From the IMG/VR virus record IMGVR_UViG_3300022200_006318, positions 1 to 20,216 of that record: a DNA stretch of 20,216 nt; one strand, written 5' to 3'. The notes under the pieces are model-generated. The model was not told where the DNA came from, ran no database searches, and saw only the letters and a list, made by a program, of their open reading frames with translations. The stretch comes from a virus. Made by a program: the position numbers and the translations under genes. Shown here piece after piece: positions 17,378 to 20,216 of the stretch (its first letter is position 1; each line of letters begins with the position of its first letter).

Positions 17378-17385
17378 TACTTATC
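17378..17385 (-). promoter_or_regulatory. Late-type octamer GATAAGTA for the carbamoyltransferase
   Basis: It matches 6 of 8 bases of TATAAATA on the minus strand. Its first base is exactly 13 nt before the GTG, the geometry seen at 1451, 1503 and 18828. The sequence match alone is weak; the spacing makes it credible. Confidence 0.4.
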
Positions 17386-17386
17386 C

Positions 17387-17402
17387 AAATAATTAAATAA
17401 TT
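17387..17402 (+). repeat. Two tandem copies of AAATAATT in the divergent promoter region
   Basis: AAATAATT occurs at 17387-17394 and again at 17395-17402. It lies between the two divergent start codons, which are only 33 bp apart, and overlaps the plus-strand octamer. Confidence 0.6.
17392..17399 (+). promoter_or_regulatory. Late-type octamer ATTAAATA
   Basis: It matches 6 of 8 bases of TATAAATA and lies 14 nt before the GTG start at 17406. It forms a back-to-back pair with the minus-strand octamer at 17378-17385. Confidence 0.4.
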
Positions 17403-17405
17403 AAA

Positions 17406-17618
17406 GTGTTAGGTTTTATACGATTTTTTGTTATCTGGGTTAGTGAGAACTTATCTATTCCTTTTTGGACAGTAGGTCATATTCACTTATCTATTAAAGA
17501 TTATCATATAACAGAAGCTTTATTAGCTAGTTTAGCATTACATCTTATTGTAGGTATTGGGTTCTTTATGTCGTATAAAGATTATTTAGCTGATCAAAAA
17601 AATGAAAAGAAAAATTAA
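17406..17618 (+). CDS. Small membrane protein, 70 residues, probably two transmembrane segments
   Basis: The frame starts at GTG 17406 (LGFIRFFVIWV...). Hydrophobic stretches at about 3-20 and 37-58 (TEALLASLALHLIVGIGFF) could both span the inner membrane. A charged tail, KDYLADQKNEKKN, ends the protein. Size, two segments and a charged tail fit a holin-like protein, but many phage membrane proteins look alike and no lysis enzyme is next to it. The last 17 bp overlap the following gene. A late-type octamer lies directly upstream. Confidence 0.65.
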   Translation: MLGFIRFFVIWVSENLSIPFWTVGHIHLSIKDYHITEALLASLALHLIVGIGFFMSYKDYLADQKNEKKN

Positions 17619-17862
17619 ATCATTCAAAAAGTTTTATAAAGATGAAGATGAAACTGTCTTCTCTGGCCCCGGTGAAGAGGAAGCTCGTATCAAAGGGGAG
17701 ATAATGCGTAAAAATATAAAACAACAACCCAGTGCTGATAAAGCCCCAGATATAAGAAACCAACCTGGCCCTAATTATACCAATCAGCCATCCTTACCAA
17801 AGATATCCTACAAAAGAAAATCTAAAGTATTACAGCCGGGAATTCGCAAGACTGATGTGTAA
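17602..17862 (+). CDS. Hypothetical basic, low-complexity protein, 86 residues
   Basis: The ATG lies inside the end of the membrane-protein gene and the stop is 2 nt before the nuclease gene. The N-terminus is strongly basic (MKRKIKSFKKFYK). An acidic patch (DEDE) and a Pro/Asn/Gln-rich stretch follow, then another basic C-terminus (SYKRKSKVLQPGIRK). It is probably disordered, and nucleic-acid binding is possible from charge alone. No family recognised. Confidence 0.6.
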   Translation: MKRKIKSFKKFYKDEDETVFSGPGEEEARIKGEIMRKNIKQQPSADKAPDIRNQPGPNYTNQPSLPKISYKRKSKVLQPGIRKTDV

Positions 17863-17864
17863 AT

Positions 17865-18233
17865 ATGCGTATGTACGAATACAGAGCGAAGATCACGAGA
17901 GTGGTTGACGGCGATACTCTCAAGGCTTTAGTCGATGTAGGGTTTAATATGCATCATGATGTTACCTTAAGATTATATGGCATTGATTGTCCTGAAACAA
18001 AAACCAAAAATCTGAAGGAGAAGGAAAAAGGATTCGAAGCTAAAGCTAGAATGATACAATTACTTGAAGCTTGTGATTATGTTGTTAATATCAAATCACA
18101 TGGTGTTGACAAATATGGAAGATGTCTTGCTGAAATAGTATCTGTTACCCCTCATGGAGAAAGAAAAAATATTAATCGTGTTCTTCTAGACGAAGGTCTT
18201 GCTGTCGATTATCATGGTGGTAAAAAAAGTTGA
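17865..18233 (+). CDS. Staphylococcal-nuclease-like (SNase) endonuclease
   Basis: The 122-residue protein is an OB-fold SNase domain without a signal peptide. It keeps the catalytic set: VVDGDT (13-18; Asp17 matches SNase Asp21), RLYGIDCPE (36-44; Arg36, Asp41 and Glu44 match Arg35, Asp40 and Glu43) and DKYGR (82-86; Arg86 matches Arg87). SNase Thr41 is replaced by Cys, which is common in bacterial members. The family hydrolyses DNA or RNA in a Ca2+-dependent way. A cytoplasmic phage version could degrade host nucleic acid, but the substrate is unknown. A second in-frame ATG lies at 17871. Its stop codon overlaps the -35 box of the next gene. Confidence 0.88.
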   Translation: MRMYEYRAKITRVVDGDTLKALVDVGFNMHHDVTLRLYGIDCPETKTKNLKEKEKGFEAKARMIQLLEACDYVVNIKSHGVDKYGRCLAEIVSVTPHGERKNINRVLLDEGLAVDYHGGKKS

Positions 18234-18256
18234 CGTTATTAGTTTGTCATTATAAT
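18230..18256 (+). promoter_or_regulatory. Sigma70-like promoter TTGACG-N15-TATAAT
   Basis: The -35 TTGACG is at 18230-18235 and the perfect -10 TATAAT at 18251-18256. The -35 box starts 34 nt before the ATG at 18264 and the -10 box 13 nt before it, so +1 is predicted at the start codon. The -35 box covers the SNase stop codon. Confidence 0.65.
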
Positions 18257-18261
18257 AACGT
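18233..18261 (+). promoter_or_regulatory. Inverted repeat ACGTTATT-N13-AATAACGT within the promoter
   Basis: Perfect 8-bp arms at 18233-18240 and 18254-18261 flank the spacer and overlap both hexamers of the promoter. A second dyad pairs TTGTCAT (18244-18250) with ATGACAA at the start codon (18264-18270). GTTTGTCAT (18242-18250) also pairs with ATGACAAAC (18273-18281). Operator function is inferred. Confidence 0.5.
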
Positions 18262-18263
18262 AT

Positions 18264-18533
18264 ATGACAACAATGACAAACACAAACTACGATGGAACCA
18301 CTACAACCTATATGACCGGACGTCCTATTGACTACAACAAGCGAGTCGAAGGCAATCCTCAGCGTATCTTTGCTGAGTTTGAAGTCGGTGCTGATGGATC
18401 ATTGCATGTTGTAGAGGCTCACGGAGAGGTGAAAGTTAATCAATTCGCTTCTCGTATTAAGAAGCTTCGTGCACGAAGCGTTCATCGCGTTCTGCGTAAT
18501 GCAGGTATCAAGCGCACGTTGACTGTCAATTGA
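18264..18533 (+). CDS. Hypothetical protein, 89 residues, G+C-richer
   Basis: The N-terminus is Thr/Asn-rich (MTTMTNTNYDGTTTTYMTGRP). A predicted beta part (RIFAEFEVGADGSLHVVEAHGEVKV) and a basic C-terminal helix (ASRIKKLRARSVHRVLRNAG) follow. The basic helix could bind nucleic acid; no family is recognised. Codons use more C and G than those of neighbouring genes, as expected for a strongly expressed early gene or for one acquired from elsewhere. The start is fixed by the promoter at 18230-18256; a second in-frame ATG is at 18273. No Shine-Dalgarno sequence. Confidence 0.72.
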   Translation: MTTMTNTNYDGTTTTYMTGRPIDYNKRVEGNPQRIFAEFEVGADGSLHVVEAHGEVKVNQFASRIKKLRARSVHRVLRNAGIKRTLTVN

Positions 18534-18536
18534 TAG

Positions 18537-18564
18537 TTGACTAATTAGAGAGCGTCCCTATCTT
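18537..18564 (+). promoter_or_regulatory. Sigma70-like promoter TTGACT-N16-TATCTT
   Basis: The -35 box is at 18537-18542 and the -10 box at 18559-18564. They start 34 and 12 nt before the ATG at 18571. The 40 nt ending with this start codon match the 40 nt ending with the DUF932 start codon at 30 positions without gaps. Confidence 0.65.
18546..18560 (+). promoter_or_regulatory. Operator-like dyad TAGAGA-N3-TCCCTA
   Basis: The dyad is in the promoter spacer, with its right arm running into the -10 box. The same dyad, TAGGGA-N3-TCCCTA, occupies the same position in the promoter of the DUF932 gene. It is the best-conserved part of the shared 40-nt segment and may bind a common regulator. Confidence 0.5.
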
Positions 18565-18570
18565 AAACGT

Positions 18571-18819
18571 ATGAAATGCATTACTTGTTCTAACGATATT
18601 GAGCAACCTAGAGTTGAGTTCGGAATGAAAACTTGCAAAGCTTGTGCGTTTAGAGGTAGGGACGTAGCTCGTTATAAAGGTAACATGGTATATGATCACA
18701 AAACGAGTCCTAGTATTCAGATTATGTCGTCTGAATGCTGGAATGAGCAGAAGAAATATTATAAGCCTCAAGGTGCTAGATCAGCTGTAAAAAACTTTTC
18801 TAAGCATCTGTGCGCTTAA
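18571..18819 (+). CDS. DksA/TraR-like C4 zinc-finger protein, 82 residues
   Basis: Cys3-x2-Cys6, 15 residues, then Cys22-x2-Cys25 (MKCITCSNDIEQPRVEFGMKTCKACA) fit a four-cysteine zinc finger. Its surrounding pattern (CxxC, then I..xR, then CxxC) resembles the DksA/TraR finger, with a slightly shorter interval than in DksA (17). The long N-terminal coiled coil of DksA is absent, so it cannot act on RNA polymerase exactly as DksA does. It may bind nucleic acid or RNA polymerase. A basic C-terminal stretch follows. The start is fixed by the adjacent promoter. Confidence 0.7.
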   Translation: MKCITCSNDIEQPRVEFGMKTCKACAFRGRDVARYKGNMVYDHKTSPSIQIMSSECWNEQKKYYKPQGARSAVKNFSKHLCA

Positions 18820-18822
18820 ATA
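18815..18822 (+). promoter_or_regulatory. Late-type octamer CTTAAATA
   Basis: It matches 6 of 8 bases of TATAAATA, including TAAATA. It starts 13 nt before the ATG at 18828 and overlaps the stop codon of the zinc-finger gene. Confidence 0.4.
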
Positions 18823-18827
18823 ATTAT

Positions 18828-19136
18828 ATGGCGAAAATAAGCTTTTTTACAGTAGATAGATCTATAACTGTAAATCATCTTAATGGGGGATTTCTTAGCT
18901 ACTTTCCAGATTTCATTGCTTTTTCTATAAATCATGAACATTTAAATCATGATCTTTACTATCTATCTTCTAATATACTTCACCATAAAAAAGAAGAAGT
19001 ACCTTTTACTGGAACTTTTACCGGAACTTATCAAGGATCTTACAATCATGGTCCGTATATAAAACTAAAAATGAGTTTTAAATTTGAAGATGGATTGTTA
19101 AGGGATAGAGATCTTATCAGTTTTGATATGTCTTAA
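18828..19136 (+). CDS. Hypothetical protein, 102 residues
   Basis: The ATG at 18828 (MAKISFFTVDRSITVNHLNGG...) is chosen over a GTG at 18810. It avoids overlap with the preceding gene and sits at the usual distance from the octamer. The sequence is aromatic and beta-prone, with His-rich parts (INHEHLNHDLYYLSSNILHHKK) and a Gly/Thr/Tyr segment (FTGTFTGTYQGSYNHG). There is no signal peptide or membrane segment. It is low in G+C like the structural genes, unlike its two G+C-richer flanking early genes. No family recognised. Confidence 0.68.
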   Translation: MAKISFFTVDRSITVNHLNGGFLSYFPDFIAFSINHEHLNHDLYYLSSNILHHKKEEVPFTGTFTGTYQGSYNHGPYIKLKMSFKFEDGLLRDRDLISFDMS

Positions 19137-19146
19137 TTTTTTTTAG

Positions 19147-19174
19147 TTGAAAAAGTAGGGAGAGTCCCTACTAT
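19147..19174 (+). promoter_or_regulatory. Sigma70-like promoter TTGAAA-N16-TACTAT
   Basis: The -35 box is at 19147-19152 and the -10 box at 19169-19174, starting 34 and 12 nt before the ATG at 19181. Predicted +1 is the A of the ATG. Confidence 0.65.
19154..19172 (+). promoter_or_regulatory. Perfect dyad AGTAGGGA-GAG-TCCCTACT in the promoter spacer
   Basis: Two 8-bp arms with a 3-nt centre lie between the -35 and -10 boxes and run into the -10 box. No T-run follows and it is upstream of the predicted transcription start, so an operator is more likely than a terminator. It is a stronger version of the dyad at 18546-18560. Confidence 0.55.
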
Positions 19175-19180
19175 ATATGT

Positions 19181-20164
19181 ATGTTAATTGATAATAGCTT
19201 AGTCAGCCTAGACAAATTGGTCGGAAATAAAATCGAAGGTTCTTCTATCAATGATGTAATGGATGCTGGAGGTTTTAATTTTGAAGTAGTAGAAGAAAAT
19301 CTTGGAAATGATGTTCAAGGAGCAGATAATTGGAAGGTGCTCCGAAGAGGCGAAGGAGGAGATGTAATCAATGTTGTTCGTGATACATACCAGGTCATTC
19401 AGAATAGAGAGATTCTAGAGCCATTTGATGAAGTTCGTCGTCAGTTCAAAGCAGAATGGTCTCAGTGCGGTGTTATTGGCAAAGGTAATAACATTTGGGT
19501 TAGTGCAAAGCTTCCTGAAGAGCTGCAGCTTAAGAGCAATAGCCAAGATAAACTTTGCGGTTATATCATGGCCATTCTTAATCATGATGGTACAAGAGCA
19601 GATGCGGTCTTTCCATATGTTGATAGATTGTTTTGTAACAATCAGTTTAATACAGTAGCTAGATCAGCAAGGGGTATGACTATTATGCACCGTTCTAATT
19701 ATGAGCAACGTATTAATGTATTGATGAATAGTTTTAAGAAAGGTATCGAAAAGAATATCGAATTTGTCAAGACTGCAGATGATCTAGACTCTCAGAAGAT
19801 CTCTAGAGAAGAGCTAGAAAAGGTAGTCAGTCGATTGTTTCCAGATAAGAAGGTTCGTAACAAAGGAGAAGAAGTACTCCTATCAGGAGAGACGTCTAGG
19901 AATAGAGTTATGGAGTTGTTCTCTAACGGCGCTGGAAACAAAGGAGAAACTCGTTGGGATGCTTTCAATGCTGTTACTGAGTATATTGATCATCATCAGG
20001 GAGCAAAGCGGATAAACAATGCAATCCTACGGGAAGGTCAGAGCGTGCTAGCATCAGATAGAATGCGCAGAGGATTTGAGCGACGATTTATGAACAATAT
20101 GGTTGGCGGTCAAAGCAACAATCTGAAACATTCAGCCTTGAAACTACTTAGCGGTAAGCTATAA
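19181..20164 (+). CDS. DUF932 (phage/plasmid-type) protein
   Basis: This is a 327-residue protein of the DUF932 family found in phages and plasmids, often near replication genes. Supporting patterns are the YQVIQNREILEPFDEV segment (about 70-85), the middle CNNQFNTVARSARG (about 151-164) and the C-terminal TRWDAFNAVTEYIDHHQGAKR (from about 257). The biochemical role of the family is unknown. G+C is about as high as in the clamp-loader gene and higher than in the structural genes. The start is fixed by a promoter whose predicted +1 is the ATG. The promoter of the following gene lies inside its last codons. Confidence 0.88.
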   Translation: MLIDNSLVSLDKLVGNKIEGSSINDVMDAGGFNFEVVEENLGNDVQGADNWKVLRRGEGGDVINVVRDTYQVIQNREILEPFDEVRRQFKAEWSQCGVIGKGNNIWVSAKLPEELQLKSNSQDKLCGYIMAILNHDGTRADAVFPYVDRLFCNNQFNTVARSARGMTIMHRSNYEQRINVLMNSFKKGIEKNIEFVKTADDLDSQKISREELEKVVSRLFPDKKVRNKGEEVLLSGETSRNRVMELFSNGAGNKGETRWDAFNAVTEYIDHHQGAKRINNAILREGQSVLASDRMRRGFERRFMNNMVGGQSNNLKHSALKLLSGKL

Positions 20165-20165
20165 T
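20138..20165 (+). promoter_or_regulatory. Sigma70-like promoter TTGAAA-N16-TATAAT
   Basis: The -35 box is at 20138-20143, inside the DUF932 coding sequence. The perfect -10 box is at 20160-20165. They start 34 and 12 nt before the ATG at 20172. A short dyad TAGC-N5-GCTA (20149-20161) lies in the spacer. Confidence 0.65.
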
Positions 20166-20171
20166 AGTTAC

Positions 20172-20216
20172 ATGATCGAACAACGATATATAAGCGGGCT
20201 GCTCTTTGAGAGAGCA
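20172..20216 (+). CDS. Start of a gene cut by the window edge (15 codons)
   Basis: The open frame reads MIEQRYISGLLFERA and runs off the window. The start is supported by the TTGAAA-N16-TATAAT promoter at the standard distance. The first residues vaguely resemble the N-terminus of T4-like primases (gp61 type), which would suit the replication context, but 15 residues are too few for a call. Confidence 0.55.
   Translation, partial: MIEQRYISGLLFERA

Noticed and set aside
17862-17867. TAAATA just before the SNase start as another late promoter
   Set aside because: The TAAATA runs into the ATG itself (its last A is the A of the ATG), so T4 geometry would put +1 inside the gene.
18541-18771. 76-codon minus-strand frame over the zinc-finger gene
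   Set aside because: The plus strand has the cysteine motif and a well-placed promoter; the minus frame has neither.
19154-19172. Hairpin as an intrinsic terminator for the gene ending at 19136
   Set aside because: The run of T lies before the hairpin, not after it; the dyad sits between -35 and -10 boxes, so an operator is the better reading.

Overview
The window is a piece of a double-stranded DNA phage genome of the T4-like (contractile-tail) type, very AT-rich and probably marine. The grounds are a T4 gp44/RFC-type clamp-loader ATPase, T4 gp25- and gp6-type baseplate wedge genes in tandem, very tight gene packing (several stop/start overlaps), T4-type late promoter octamers, and a phage-type NodU carbamoyltransferase. 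No ribosomal RNA, tRNA, CRISPR, insertion sequence, integrase or clear intrinsic terminator was seen. The host cannot be named from the sequence.

Layout. (1) 1-844 (+): 3' part of a clamp-loader large subunit gene. (2) 825-1451 (-): an unrecognised acidic protein whose end overlaps the clamp-loader gene by 20 bp. (3) 1503-13648 (+): a late structural operon of gp25-like wedge, gp6-like wedge, a PKD-domain tail protein, a 1038-residue baseplate/tail protein in the gp7 position, two large adhesin-like proteins carrying Thr-rich (T-x-T-x) tracts, and a 46-residue ORF. (4) 13681-15648 (+): three small unknown proteins followed by a GT-A-like glycosyltransferase. (5) 15645-17372 (-): a carbamoyltransferase, convergent with the glycosyltransferase. 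(6) 17406-18233 (+): a small membrane protein, a small basic protein and a staphylococcal-nuclease-like enzyme. (7) 18264-20216 (+): separately promoted genes, namely an 89-residue unknown, a DksA/TraR-like zinc-finger protein, a 102-residue unknown, a DUF932 protein, and the first 15 codons of another gene. Clamp loader, DUF932 and the 89-residue gene are visibly richer in G+C than the structural genes.

How it fits together. Regions 1 and 7 look like replication/early functions. Regions 3 to 5 look like late virion assembly and virion decoration. The most striking signal is regulatory. Four sigma70-like promoters in region 7 each place the -35 hexamer exactly 34 nt before the ATG and the -10 hexamer 12-13 nt before it, so the predicted transcription start is the start codon itself. 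The late-type octamers (TATAAATA and variants) sit 13-14 nt before the start codon in seven of eight cases, with the same consequence. Shine-Dalgarno sequences are almost absent. Together this suggests that the phage uses leaderless mRNAs in both early and late programmes. A second theme is a possible surface-glycosylation module: Thr-rich mucin-like tracts in two tail proteins (one apparently inserted inside a lectin fold) lie close to a glycosyltransferase and a sugar carbamoyltransferase. Function calls rest on motif recognition only; no database search was run.
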